DNA of 64,000 nt from CAKVLS01 sp045534265 (GCA_045534265.1 JAZSJH010000006.1:1-64000); one strand, 5' to 3'. Shown: positions 19,678-29,211, counted from the first letter of the stretch. Made by a program: numbers and translations. Notes: generated from the letters alone by a model not told the origin.

Positions 19678-22320
19678 ATGGCAGATGCTAGATATATACC
19701 TAAGAAAACCAAGGTAAAAATGGAGTTTGCTAAGGGCATTACACTTTCTGACATTATTATGTTCTTTATTGTTGGTGGTGGTTTTGCCGGACTTATGTTT
19801 GCAAACTTTACCTACCATATTTACGTTGGTATTGCATATCTTGCAATAGGTGCTGCAATGTTCTTTAAGATTGAAGAAGGTGTAAGACTTTATAACTCTA
19901 TTGTTTTGATTTTTAGATTTATGGCTTTCAAAAGAAAGTTCAAAAAGAATAAAGATCCACTTAGTAAAAAACCTTCAACAATAGACCAAATTATGTCTTT
20001 TGATAAGATTGAAGATGAAAAATTTATTAGTTTTGGTACTTACTATGCGCAAGTAGTTGAAGTAAAACCTGTTGGTTTTAGTTTGCTTAATGAATACAAA
20101 CAAGACCAGCTTATTAGAACTTTTTCTAACGCATTATCAAGACTTACAAACACACAAACAGCATCAATTGTTAAAGTTAACAAAGCAATGATTTTTGACG
20201 ATTATGTTCAATGTGAAGACAAAAAATATGATGACGTTATGGAACTTCAATATGAAGGTGAAATGACTGAAGAAGAAGTTGAAGTTAGAGCGCCAGTATT
20301 TGAAGCACGTGTTAGCGTTATTGAAGATTTTAACCGTGGTGATCAAAAAGTTTTCAAAGACTATTTTTACATTGTTGTTTATGATAAAGATAGAGAATCT
20401 CTAGAAAATACTTGTACTGGTATGGTATCTGCTATGGCAACAGGTGTTATGCCTATGCAAGGCAAACTTTTGAAAGAAAAAGAATTGATTATTTTCCTAA
20501 GATCTACTTATGGTAAGAACTTTGACGAAAGAGATTTGGAAACATTATCTTTCAACAAATTCCTTGACTGGGCAAAACCAGACAGTGTAGTATTTAAGGT
20601 TAATAAAACAGTTATTAATGGCGAAGTTTTCCGTTCATTTGTTATCAGTGATTATCCTTTGCAAGTTTATAACGCTTGGGGCTACCCATTCTTTAGTTTG
20701 CAAGGAACAAACGTTGTTGTTAACATAACTCCAGTTACAAAAGCCGAATCAGAAAAGAGAATAGACAAAGCTATCGTTGAGATGGAAGGTAAGATGGGCT
20801 ACACTGCAAAGAGTAGTAAGATTTTGGAAAACCAAACTCACATCAAAACATTGAAAGACCTTTTGCAACAAATCAAAAACGGTGGTGAAACACTATACGA
20901 TACAAACGTTCATATTCTTTGTGAAGACGCTTCTAAAAAAGAAACAAGAGCTATTTTGAAACAATACGGCTTTAAGTATTCAGAAATGTTTGGTAGACAA
21001 GTTGATGCTTTTATTTCTAGAAGTATTTCTCAACTTGATACATTACCAGAATTTTATAGGAATATTCCATCTGGTACACTTTCTACTATGTTCCCATTTA
21101 TTTCTGGAGCGCTAATGGACGAAAAAGGTTTCTACCTTGGCTATAACGAATATCCTGTATTTGTAAATTTCTACACTAGAAATAGTGAAAGAGTTAACAG
21201 TAATATGTTTATTATCGGTAAATCTGGTTCTGGTAAATCATTTGCTACTAAAACACTTCTTACAAACCTAGCCGCCGATAGTGCAAAAATATTCATACTT
21301 GACCCAGAAGATGAGTATTCAAAGATGGCATATAACCTAAAAGGTAAGGTTATGGACGTAGGTTCTTCACTTTGCGGACGTCTAAATCCTTTCCATATTA
21401 TCACATCTTTGGAAGCTGATGAAGGCTCAGGAGCTGCGACAGACGACTATTCTGCACACCTTCAATTCCTAGAACAATTCTTCAAAACAATTCTTGAAGG
21501 TATGAATTCAGACGCTTTTGAAAGATTAAACTCTCTTGTTATCAAAACATACAAGAAAAAGGGTATTGACTCAACTACAAAAGTTGCTAAACTTCCACCA
21601 GAAGCTTTCCCAATTTTTGACGACCTATATGAAGTTATCCAAGAAGAACTTGCTGTAGAAACAAATGAATATGCAATCAAAAACTTGCAAATTATTGATA
21701 CATATATTTCTAAATTTGCTACAGGTGGTCGTAACAGTAACCTATGGAACGGCCCAATGAGCTTGCAAGCAAAAGAAAACTTTATTACATTCTCATTTCG
21801 TTCTCTACTTGCAAACGATAACGAAGGTATCACAAGCGCACAGATGTTACTTGTGTTCAAATTCCTAAACAACGAAGTTATCAAAAACAAAGACTTCAAT
21901 GATAAATATGCTACAAACCGTAAGATTTTGGTTGTCGTTGACGAGGCCCACGTATTTATTAACCCAAAATACCCAACTGCTCTTAACTTTATGTTGCAGA
22001 TGGCAAAACGTATTCGTAAATATGGTGGAATGCTTATAGTTATTACACAGAACATCAAAGACTTTATCGGTTCTCCTGAAATTGAAAGACAATCAGCAGC
22101 TATCATCAACGCTTGCCAATATTCACTAATAATGTCACTTGCTCCTAACGATATGACAGACCTTGTTGCTCTATATCGTAACGCCGGTGGTATTAACGAA
22201 ACAGAGCAAGATAGTATTGTAACTGCTGGTGTTGGTCAAGGCTTCTTTATTACAAGTGCCGTATCAAGAACAACACTAAAAGTAGAACCAAACGAAACTG
22301 TAAAACAACTATTCTCATAA
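19678..22320 (+). CDS. VirB4/Mbov_0397-like T4SS ATPase (880 aa)
   Basis: Energy-supplying ATPase of the T4SS, acting on the cytoplasmic face of the channel. The N-terminal part carries two hydrophobic segments (about residues 22-62), resembling a fused VirB3/PrgI-like piece. Residues about 100-480 form the VirB4 N-domain. Walker A is GKSGSGKSFATK near residue 514 and Walker B is ILVVVDEAHVF near 750, followed by the VirB4-typical ITQNIKDF. Length fits VirB4/TraE/ConE proteins. AGGAGG lies 9 nt before the ATG. It follows the VirB6-like gene but is separated from it by a terminator and a new promoter. Very confident as VirB4 family; the transported substrate is unknown. Confidence 0.95.
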   Translation: MADARYIPKKTKVKMEFAKGITLSDIIMFFIVGGGFAGLMFANFTYHIYVGIAYLAIGAAMFFKIEEGVRLYNSIVLIFRFMAFKRKFKKNKDPLSKKPSTIDQIMSFDKIEDEKFISFGTYYAQVVEVKPVGFSLLNEYKQDQLIRTFSNALSRLTNTQTASIVKVNKAMIFDDYVQCEDKKYDDVMELQYEGEMTEEEVEVRAPVFEARVSVIEDFNRGDQKVFKDYFYIVVYDKDRESLENTCTGMVSAMATGVMPMQGKLLKEKELIIFLRSTYGKNFDERDLETLSFNKFLDWAKPDSVVFKVNKTVINGEVFRSFVISDYPLQVYNAWGYPFFSLQGTNVVVNITPVTKAESEKRIDKAIVEMEGKMGYTAKSSKILENQTHIKTLKDLLQQIKNGGETLYDTNVHILCEDASKKETRAILKQYGFKYSEMFGRQVDAFISRSISQLDTLPEFYRNIPSGTLSTMFPFISGALMDEKGFYLGYNEYPVFVNFYTRNSERVNSNMFIIGKSGSGKSFATKTLLTNLAADSAKIFILDPEDEYSKMAYNLKGKVMDVGSSLCGRLNPFHIITSLEADEGSGAATDDYSAHLQFLEQFFKTILEGMNSDAFERLNSLVIKTYKKKGIDSTTKVAKLPPEAFPIFDDLYEVIQEELAVETNEYAIKNLQIIDTYISKFATGGRNSNLWNGPMSLQAKENFITFSFRSLLANDNEGITSAQMLLVFKFLNNEVIKNKDFNDKYATNRKILVVVDEAHVFINPKYPTALNFMLQMAKRIRKYGGMLIVITQNIKDFIGSPEIERQSAAIINACQYSLIMSLAPNDMTDLVALYRNAGGINETEQDSIVTAGVGQGFFITSAVSRTTLKVEPNETVKQLFS

Positions 22321-22360
22321 AAACAGCTAAATATCGCTTAAAATGGGCAAAAAATCAATA

Positions 22361-22399
22361 TGCAATAGCAAAAAACACTTGTTTGCTATTGCATTTTTT
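22361..22399 (+). terminator. Terminator of the VirB4-like gene
   Basis: A perfect 12-bp stem (TGCAATAGCAAA with TTTGCTATTGCA) is followed by T6. The 3' arm and T run overlap the -35 region of the next promoter. Confidence 0.9.
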
Positions 22400-22417
22400 G
22401 TAAAATATTGTTATAAT
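22389..22417 (+). promoter_or_regulatory. Promoter of the 1085-aa helical protein gene
   Basis: TTGCAT (22389-22394), 17 bp, TATAAT (22412-22417) with an extended TGT element. It is nested in the preceding terminator. Confidence 0.65.
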
Positions 22418-22447
22418 ATACTTAACCAAATAGGAGGGTTTTATTTA

Positions 22448-25400
22448 ATGGCAAAATCAGAAAGATTGACTAAGAAAGATGTTTTAGAAATGTTTGATCA
22501 AGTAGATTTTAGAGAACATTTCAAAGGAACAGGAAAATCTGAGGCTGAAATTAAAAGATTTGTAGATAGATATACTACAGATCTAAGTGAAAAAGGATTA
22601 GAAGAAGCAGAAGAAAGAGCAATTATCGCAAGACTTACTGGCGAATTGGGCGAAATCTTTAAGAAAGATTTCCAAGCTCTTGATAGAAGAATAGCAAATG
22701 CTCAATTTGAAAGAGCAAGATCAATCAACTCAAGAAAGAGAGTTGAAGCTTTGAAAGGTTTGTTTGAAGCTGCAAAAACTGATTATCAAAATGAAAACAG
22801 AGATGAGTTGCAAGAAAATATGCAAAACTCTGCAGACAACAGATATAATGCAGGCGTAAAAGCAGATGAGGTTTCCAATGCACAAAATATTTCTGCTGCA
22901 AAAGAGGCTGAAAGAGCAAGACTTCAAGCAGAATTGCAAGCAATGAGAGATAAAGAAGCTGAGCTTAGAGCAACTGCAAAGAAAATAGATGAGGCTAACT
23001 TTTATATTACAAAATATGAAGAAGAATATAAAGGCACTTTAGGCTTTTTGAAAAGAACAATTGGTTACCCAAGAGATCTTGAAAAAAGAGCTGCTGCTAT
23101 TAAAGCTTATGTAGAAACAAAAATTGCTGAAGAAGTTCATACAGAAAATGCTGATGGAACAATTTCAACTCCAGAAGCATTAAGAAATGGAACTGTTCAT
23201 ACTCTATTTGACGATACAGTTCCAGGGCCAGCAGAAAGAGCTCATGAAAAAGCCATGAAAGAGCTTCAAAGACAAATTAGAAATTTGACTGGTGAAATAA
23301 AAAACATAGCTGCAGAAGAAGCTGCTGCGCAAGCAGAGCAAGAAGCTTTCACTCAACAAGCTGAAGTTTGTCAACAATTTATTGATGGTTACAATCAAGA
23401 AATTGAACAAGCAAATGCTAACATCAATGCAATGAATGGTAGCCTAATTAATGCAAGAGCAAATGAGACTAGTTATGGAATTTTAGCTAATCAAACAAGA
23501 TTAGAGCTTGCAGAACATATTCTTGAAAATGAACTTGCAGATAGTAATCCTCTTATTCAACTTGCTTATGAAGGATATATTAAACAAATAAGAGAACAAC
23601 AAAGAATTGTTGCTGACTTTAAGACAAACGCAGGCCCAGAATTAACAGCTCTTATAGACCATGACCTAAATCTAAATGATGTTGGTTATATGGATATTGC
23701 ATTTGAACACTACGTAGCTCAAGCATTTGGTAGTGGAAGATATGAAAACGATCTTTTAGAGGCAAAGAGAGATTCTGCAAAATATTTTGGCAAATATATT
23801 CATGACTTTGATAAGAGATATGAAGAAGCTACAAGAAAATATGAAGTAACCGCTACAGCAATGGATTATTTCGCTCAAGAAATGTTAGCTTCTGATTATG
23901 TTGGTAGATCTACTACAAGAGAATATGATGAAAAGATCGACCAACAAGTAGCCAACAATATGGCTGCTATTGATGCTAGAGTTCAAAACAATAGAAACAG
24001 ATTGGAAATTATCAATCCAAACTATGATAGAATAGCAAGATATTCAACAATTCCTACAGTTAGAGAATATATGGCTCTAACAATGATGAGAGAAGAACTT
24101 ATTCAAAGAGAAATGGCTAGCGAAGCTGCTGGTAAAAGACTTGATAGAGAAGATTCTTTAACATTAGCTGAAGTATCAAAAAGACTTGAAAAAACAATCG
24201 AACAAGCAAAGAGAGATGGAACAATCATAGATTTGGCAGATGCAACTCAAATCGCTGTTGAAACATTGATCCCAGGATATGATCAAGTTGCAGAATTTGC
24301 TGAACTAAATGGTTTGGATATTAGAGTGGCTGCTGACAGAACAAAACTTGCTGCAATGCAACAAGAATTTGCTTCTCAAGAAATAATGTCTCAAGTAGCC
24401 ATTGAAGATATTATGAAATATGCAGAATTTACTGGAGCAGATATCTTTGACAAAGAAAACAGAGTAGATGCAGCAAAAAGAGATGAATTTGTAAGAACTC
24501 ATGCAGACGAAATGATTGCTTACTTCACTCAAGGAACACCAATGGTTCATCACACTCTTCAAAACGAACCAATAAGTAAGTATATCTTATCTGAGGTCGG
24601 AAGAGATGTTTTAATTAAAAATCCTCAATCAATTGCAAAGATTTATGAGACATTTGGTCAAACTGGTATTTCTGTTACATTCAATGACGGTAAATTATAT
24701 ATAGCAACTGAAGGAAATCAACCAACACCTATTGACCCAGCAAGACTTGTGGATGTTGATTTTATGAAGTCTGTTGGAATTATAATGGATTTGCCACAAG
24801 AAAAAGTTGATGCTTATTCTAAATTAAAAGCAGGCGTTCCAAATATCCAAGAAGTTCTTGATAAGAGAGATTCATTCTGTTATGTAAAAACTGCTGACAG
24901 AGATTTAGGTATTCTAGGACAAGCGGGAATTTATACCGCTCAAAGCGCTGATTTTGATTTCGCTGCAGAAAGAGATGCTTTAAGAAAAGCATATGATGAT
25001 CCTAAAAAACTTAGCGATTTGATGGAAAAATTTAAGAAAGATAATCCATATGCAGACCCTCAAGATTTCCCAACAATTTTACAACAACAAAAAGAAGCTT
25101 TGAGATTTGAATATCAACAAAAATATTTTGAACTATATACTAAACACCAAGAAAAACAAGCTGAATTTGCAAAAATGGCTGGTAATGAAGAACTTGCAAC
25201 CCCTGTAGATATGAGAGAAGATACTGGTCCTATTGCAACAGGTCACAATGATTTGTATGACAAAGCTGAAATTAAACCTGATAAAAAATCTCTATACAAA
25301 GGTGGCAAAGCAAGAACAGCTGAGTTAGTTGACAAAATTATGGCTATTGATGCTGCTAGAGAAGAATTTAGAGAAGCTGATGAGGTTGGTGTTGAATTGT

Positions 25401-25705
25401 TAAACGAAGGCGTTGCTGTTTCAGTAATTGAAATGTTAGGAGCTCTTGAAAAACTAAAAGTAACAAACCCTGATGTTATCAAAAATCTAAATGCAGCAAT
25501 CCTTGCAAAGAGAGAAGAACAAGCTCAAGCTGCTGGACAAGAAGTTGCAAAAGCTGATGAATATGCTATCAATATGGATGAAAATAGAAAACTTTCACTT
25601 TCAGTTGGTGATAATGTATATTCAGTTGGTGAAGACGGAAAAGTAAAAATTGAGCAAAGAGAAGCTGCTCAAACCGTTAGTGATGCAGAACCTGTTCAAC
25701 ATTAA
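22448..25705 (+). CDS. Large helical cytosolic protein next to T4SS genes (1085 aa)
   Basis: I do not recognise a family. It has no signal peptide and no membrane segment. It is strongly helical and charged, rich in Ala, Glu, Lys, Gln and Arg. Coiled-coil patterns are dense at about residues 60-360, and a more globular part with few predicted coils covers about 640-900. The C-terminus is acidic and Gln-rich. ATG 22448 is chosen because AGGAGGG lies just upstream; a 35-codon longer frame would run through the promoter and terminator hairpin. It is followed 13 nt later by a small acidic protein, probably co-transcribed. Its place straight after the VirB4-like gene suggests a cytosolic T4SS scaffold or a secreted substrate, but this is inference from position only. 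Confidence 0.85.
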   Translation: MAKSERLTKKDVLEMFDQVDFREHFKGTGKSEAEIKRFVDRYTTDLSEKGLEEAEERAIIARLTGELGEIFKKDFQALDRRIANAQFERARSINSRKRVEALKGLFEAAKTDYQNENRDELQENMQNSADNRYNAGVKADEVSNAQNISAAKEAERARLQAELQAMRDKEAELRATAKKIDEANFYITKYEEEYKGTLGFLKRTIGYPRDLEKRAAAIKAYVETKIAEEVHTENADGTISTPEALRNGTVHTLFDDTVPGPAERAHEKAMKELQRQIRNLTGEIKNIAAEEAAAQAEQEAFTQQAEVCQQFIDGYNQEIEQANANINAMNGSLINARANETSYGILANQTRLELAEHILENELADSNPLIQLAYEGYIKQIREQQRIVADFKTNAGPELTALIDHDLNLNDVGYMDIAFEHYVAQAFGSGRYENDLLEAKRDSAKYFGKYIHDFDKRYEEATRKYEVTATAMDYFAQEMLASDYVGRSTTREYDEKIDQQVANNMAAIDARVQNNRNRLEIINPNYDRIARYSTIPTVREYMALTMMREELIQREMASEAAGKRLDREDSLTLAEVSKRLEKTIEQAKRDGTIIDLADATQIAVETLIPGYDQVAEFAELNGLDIRVAADRTKLAAMQQEFASQEIMSQVAIEDIMKYAEFTGADIFDKENRVDAAKRDEFVRTHADEMIAYFTQGTPMVHHTLQNEPISKYILSEVGRDVLIKNPQSIAKIYETFGQTGISVTFNDGKLYIATEGNQPTPIDPARLVDVDFMKSVGIIMDLPQEKVDAYSKLKAGVPNIQEVLDKRDSFCYVKTADRDLGILGQAGIYTAQSADFDFAAERDALRKAYDDPKKLSDLMEKFKKDNPYADPQDFPTILQQQKEALRFEYQQKYFELYTKHQEKQAEFAKMAGNEELATPVDMREDTGPIATGHNDLYDKAEIKPDKKSLYKGGKARTAELVDKIMAIDAAREEFREADEVGVELLNEGVAVSVIEMLGALEKLKVTNPDVIKNLNAAILAKREEQAQAAGQEVAKADEYAINMDENRKLSLSVGDNVYSVGEDGKVKIEQREAAQTVSDAEPVQH

Positions 25706-25718
25706 TTAGGAGTATAAT

Positions 25719-25979
25719 ATGTCAAAAGAAGTTAATATTACACCTTCATTTAAGGTTATTAAGTCTGTACTTTTGTACAAAGAGTATGAAACTCGTGAAG
25801 AAGTTTTGAAAGTAGCTCAAACAATGGCTAGAACTGCAAGGGATAATGATAAGTTTGACGACAAAACCGCTGCTATTTATCTTGAAGCTTTTGAAAGAAT
25901 TCAACATTTGACTTTTGAACAAATGATGGCTTTGAGAGAAATTCTTAAACCTATTGAAATGGGTGAAGATGAAGAATAA
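25719..25979 (+). CDS. Small acidic helical protein (86 aa)
   Basis: Unrecognised small cytosolic protein with no signal peptide. It is predicted helical and ends in the acidic tail MGEDEE. It starts 13 nt after the 1085-residue gene with its own AGGAG site and shares that gene's terminator, so the two form an operon. Size, charge and pairing with a large T4SS-linked protein are reminiscent of a chaperone or adaptor. This is a guess from layout. Confidence 0.75.
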   Translation: MSKEVNITPSFKVIKSVLLYKEYETREEVLKVAQTMARTARDNDKFDDKTAAIYLEAFERIQHLTFEQMMALREILKPIEMGEDEE

Positions 25980-25983
25980 TAAC

Positions 25984-26013
25984 AAAAAGAGATGCTAAAA
26001 AGCATCTCTTTTT
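25984..26013 (+). terminator. Terminator of the 1085-aa/86-aa operon
   Basis: AAAAAGAGATGCT and AGCATCTCTTTTT pair over 13 bp with loop AAAA and a T run. Confidence 0.95.
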
Positions 26014-26130
26014 TTGTTTTTAATATAATTATAAAAATATAACTATTATTTGTGCAAATATTGTTGATATTTATAAAAAAGATATAAAATTAGTATAATT
26101 ATTTATAATCGATAATAATAAATATTGGAT

Positions 26131-26167
26131 AAAAAAAGAAGAAAATATATTATTTTTCTTCTTTTTT
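26131..26167 (-). terminator. Terminator of fba
   Basis: An A/G-rich arm pairs with a T/C-rich arm (AAGAAGAAAA with TTTTTCTTCTT), with A/T runs on both sides. It lies just after the stop codon of the minus-strand gene. Confidence 0.7.
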
Positions 26168-26177
26168 GTTATATAAA

Positions 26178-27095
26178 TTATTCGGCTTGGTTTGCAGAGC
26201 CAAAGTAACCCATTTTGCCAAGAACTGTTTGTTTTACAGCTTCGATAGCATAGTTTTGATATTTTCTTGGGTCAATATTTTCTGGGTGACCTTTGATATG
26301 TTCAAGGATTGCTGTAGTATATGCAAGACGAAGGTCTGTATCTACATTGATTTTGCAGATGTGCATTTGACTTGCTTTGTTTAGCATATCTTCTGGAATA
26401 CCTTTTGCTCCTTTGATATTTCCACCAAGGCTTGTGTATTTTGCAACAACTGTTTGGTCAAGGCTGCTTGAGCCGTGAAGTACAAGTGGAGTAGTTGGAA
26501 GTAGTTCTTGGATTTTTGTTAAGATGTCAAATTTAAGTTCGGCATCTCCGCTAAATTTGTATGCACCGTGGCTTGTTCCAATTGCAATAGCAAGGCTATC
26601 AACGCCTGTTTTTGTAACAAAGTCTAAAGCTTGGTCTGGGTCTGTATAACAGCTGTCTTTTGCATCTACTTGTACGTGTTCTTCAATTCCGCTTAATTTT
26701 CCAAGTTCAGCTTCTACATAAACACCTTTGCTGTGTGCATAATCTACAACTTCTTTTGTAGTTGCTACATTTTCTTCGTAAGGTTTACTAGATGCGTCTA
26801 TCATAACAGAATCACAACCAATTTCGATTGCTGTTTTTACAAGGTCTAGGCTATCACCATGGTCTAGGTGGAAAAAGATAGGATATTTTGCTTCTTTTCT
26901 TGCGGCAGCAACAATACCTTTTAGGTATTCTGGACCTGCATATTCGATAGCACCTTTGCTTATTTGGGCAATAACTGGAGATTTTGCTTCGTTAGCTGCG
27001 GCAACGATTGCCTTCAAAACTTCCATATTGCAAAAGTTAAAAGCTCCAACTGCGTAATTTTTGTTAAGAGCTGGTATTAAAATGTTTTCTTTCAT
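26178..27095 (-). CDS. fba: Fructose-bisphosphate aldolase, class II
   Basis: Zinc enzyme that splits fructose 1,6-bisphosphate into glyceraldehyde 3-phosphate and dihydroxyacetone phosphate in glycolysis. Class II hallmarks are visible: FHLDHGDS near residue 75 (catalytic Asp and zinc His), EAELGKLSG near 131 (zinc Glu region), GTSHGAYKF near 175 and VLHGSSSLD near 205. The length of 305 fits the FbaA/GatY type. GGAGAG on the minus strand precedes the ATG. The gene is monocistronic and convergent with the T4SS genes. It stands apart from the gap gene, which is 2 kb away on the other strand. Confidence 0.97.
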   Translation of the reverse strand: MKENILIPALNKNYAVGAFNFCNMEVLKAIVAAANEAKSPVIAQISKGAIEYAGPEYLKGIVAAARKEAKYPIFFHLDHGDSLDLVKTAIEIGCDSVMIDASSKPYEENVATTKEVVDYAHSKGVYVEAELGKLSGIEEHVQVDAKDSCYTDPDQALDFVTKTGVDSLAIAIGTSHGAYKFSGDAELKFDILTKIQELLPTTPLVLHGSSSLDQTVVAKYTSLGGNIKGAKGIPEDMLNKASQMHICKINVDTDLRLAYTTAILEHIKGHPENIDPRKYQNYAIEAVKQTVLGKMGYFGSANQAE

Positions 27096-27217
27096 AAAAA
27101 ATCTCTCCTTGACTAATATTATATATGTTTTTATTATTTTTAACTAGCAAATTGAACTAAAACATTTTTATTTTTTTATATTTTGTATTATAATAAAAGC
27201 ATAATTGGAGAAAAAGT

Positions 27218-28084
27218 ATGAAAGTAAGTTATGTTTTTCCTGTAGTGAGCCTAAGTGCTGACGTAAAAGCTTTTTTTGAAGAATTTTCAAAAACAAAATT
27301 TTTTAAGAAATATAAGGATAATTATGAACTTTTCTTTATTTTGGATAAAGAAAACGAAGCGAATATAAAAGCTGTTAAAAGTATGATAAAAACAAATAAA
27401 AGCATTAAGCTTTTGGAACTTGAAAAAGTTTTTAATTATGGTACTGCTTTTAGATTCTGTGTTCCATACATTAAAGGTGATGTAACATTACTTGGTGACA
27501 TCAAATATAGTGATAACGCAACTGTATTTGAAGAAATGATGGCAAAACACAAGGGCGGGGCAGATATTGTTCACGTTAAAGAAAAGAAAACAGGATTTAA
27601 GGCTTTTGTTGATAAATGTGTAGAAAAAGTTTATAACTTATTTGTAAAGTTGTTTACTGGTAAAGAAGATGATAGAGCATTATTGTCATTTGGCCTTATG
27701 GATTCGCTTGTGATTGATGTTTTGTCTGAGCTTCCAGAAAAATCTAATTTCCTACGTAACTGCAGAACTTTGGAAGGCGTTAATATCGAAAGTATCGAAA
27801 TTGACCCAACAGAAAATAAACATAAGCCAGAGTTTTTTGTAAAGACATTTAGCATGATAGCTTCTATTGTTTTGGCTGTTGTATTTATTCTAAGTATTGG
27901 AGCTATGATTGCTGTTAATGCAGTAAAGCCTAATAGTTTGATTGCTCTAAATATTATTTTAGTATTTGTAATGTTTGTTTCTTTATTGTCAATATTTATA
28001 ATGCTAAACAAACACGTCTTAGATGTTAGAAATGATAACTATACTATTTATAATTCTATTGTTGGCAAGACAAATATTAAATAG
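27218..28084 (+). CDS. Glycosyltransferase-2-like membrane protein (288 aa)
   Basis: The N-terminal 200 residues look like a degenerate GT-A (family 2, dolichol-phosphate-sugar-transferase-like) domain: an initial beta strand VSYVFPVVSL, a central Gly-Asp acidic patch (KGDVTLLGDIKYSD near residues 88-101) and no clear QxxRW. Two membrane helices follow at about 208-232 and 240-263. The hydrophilic C-terminus is short. GGAG precedes the ATG, with a TATAAT at 27189-27194. It starts a tight run with the aminopeptidase gene 8 nt downstream and gap. Substrate is unknown, and the family call is moderate because the canonical motifs are weak. Confidence 0.6.
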   Translation: MKVSYVFPVVSLSADVKAFFEEFSKTKFFKKYKDNYELFFILDKENEANIKAVKSMIKTNKSIKLLELEKVFNYGTAFRFCVPYIKGDVTLLGDIKYSDNATVFEEMMAKHKGGADIVHVKEKKTGFKAFVDKCVEKVYNLFVKLFTGKEDDRALLSFGLMDSLVIDVLSELPEKSNFLRNCRTLEGVNIESIEIDPTENKHKPEFFVKTFSMIASIVLAVVFILSIGAMIAVNAVKPNSLIALNIILVFVMFVSLLSIFIMLNKHVLDVRNDNYTIYNSIVGKTNIK

Positions 28085-28092
28085 GAGCAAAA

Positions 28093-29211
28093 ATGTTAGA
28101 TAATAGACTAAAACTTTTGGCGAGTCAATTAGTTAGGTATTCTTGCAATATTCAAAAGGGCGAAAAACTTTTGATAGAAGCAAGTAATAAAGTTGATGAA
28201 AATTTCATTGCAGAGATTGTAAAAGAAACTTATCTTGCTGGTGGTATGCCTTTTGTAAAAATTTCTTCTAGTATAGTGGGTAGAGCTTTGGCTATGCAAA
28301 CAACAGAAGAAAGAGAGAAAGCAAAGTGCAAATATGATTATCCACAAATGGAAGATATGGACGCATATATAAGCATTGGGGCGGGTAGTTCATACGAATC
28401 TTCTGATGTTCCTAAATCAAAACACGATTTGATTTTGAAGCATTATATAGAACCTGTACATTTTGATAGCAGAGTAAGGAGAACAAAGTGGGTAATACTT
28501 TTGTATCCAACAACACTTGCTGCTCAACACGCAAAGATGAGTACAGAAGCTTTTGAAGAGTTTTATCTAGATGTATGTACGCTTGACTATGCAAAAATGG
28601 ATAAAGCTATGGATCCTCTTGCTGAGCTTATGAAAAAGACAGACAAAGTTCGCATAGTAGCGCCAGGTACAGACCTTAGTTTTTCAATTAAGGGTATAGG
28701 CGCAGTAAAATGTTCGGGTAGATGTAATATACCTGATGGAGAAGTTTATTCTGCTCCTGTCAAAAATTCTGTTAACGGAACTATCACTTACAATATTCCG
28801 GTTATGTCAGATAATGGCAAAGAGCATAATAATATAGTTCTTACCTTCAAAGATGGTAAGATAATAGACGCAAAATCTGATAGCGAAGAAGATATAAACG
28901 AAATCTTCGATATTGATGATGGCGCAAGATTTGTTGGCGAATTTGCAATAGGAGTAAATCCTTTTATAGAAAAGCCAATGAAAGAAATTTTGTATGATGA
29001 AAAGATCAAAGGATCAATTCATTTTACACCTGGTTGTTGTTATGACGACTGTGACAATGGTAATAAGTCCGCTGTGCATTGGGACTTGATACAGATTCAA
29101 ACCAAACAATATGGTGGTGGAGAAATCTACTTTGATGATGTATTGATTCGCAAAGATGGCAGATTTGTTATAGATGAGCTTATGGGCCTAAACCCAGAAA
29201 ACTTAATTTAA
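28093..29211 (+). CDS. M29-family metallo-aminopeptidase (372 aa)
   Basis: Leucyl-type aminopeptidase of the M29 (thermophilic aminopeptidase T/AmpS) family, a cytosolic two-metal enzyme that trims peptides. Expected metal-site regions are visible in the C-terminal half: GEFAIGVNP near residue 280 (Glu), GSIHFTPG near 308 (His), and SAVHWDLI near 330 (His and Asp). The opening, LKLLASQLVRYS followed by a KGEKLLI motif, is characteristic. Slightly shorter than the usual ~410 residues. AGGAG lies 5 nt before the ATG. It is 8 nt after the glycosyltransferase-like gene and 22 nt before gap, so these three are likely co-transcribed at least in part. Confidence 0.92.
   Translation: MLDNRLKLLASQLVRYSCNIQKGEKLLIEASNKVDENFIAEIVKETYLAGGMPFVKISSSIVGRALAMQTTEEREKAKCKYDYPQMEDMDAYISIGAGSSYESSDVPKSKHDLILKHYIEPVHFDSRVRRTKWVILLYPTTLAAQHAKMSTEAFEEFYLDVCTLDYAKMDKAMDPLAELMKKTDKVRIVAPGTDLSFSIKGIGAVKCSGRCNIPDGEVYSAPVKNSVNGTITYNIPVMSDNGKEHNNIVLTFKDGKIIDAKSDSEEDINEIFDIDDGARFVGEFAIGVNPFIEKPMKEILYDEKIKGSIHFTPGCCYDDCDNGNKSAVHWDLIQIQTKQYGGGEIYFDDVLIRKDGRFVIDELMGLNPENLI

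Noticed and set aside
21462..22109. 215-aa minus-strand ORF inside the VirB4-like gene
   Set aside because: Fully antisense to a strongly supported gene with Walker motifs; no ribosome site.
22343..22447. Extended N-terminus of the 1085-aa protein
   Set aside because: Would be encoded by the VirB4 terminator and promoter; AGGAGGG supports the ATG at 22448.
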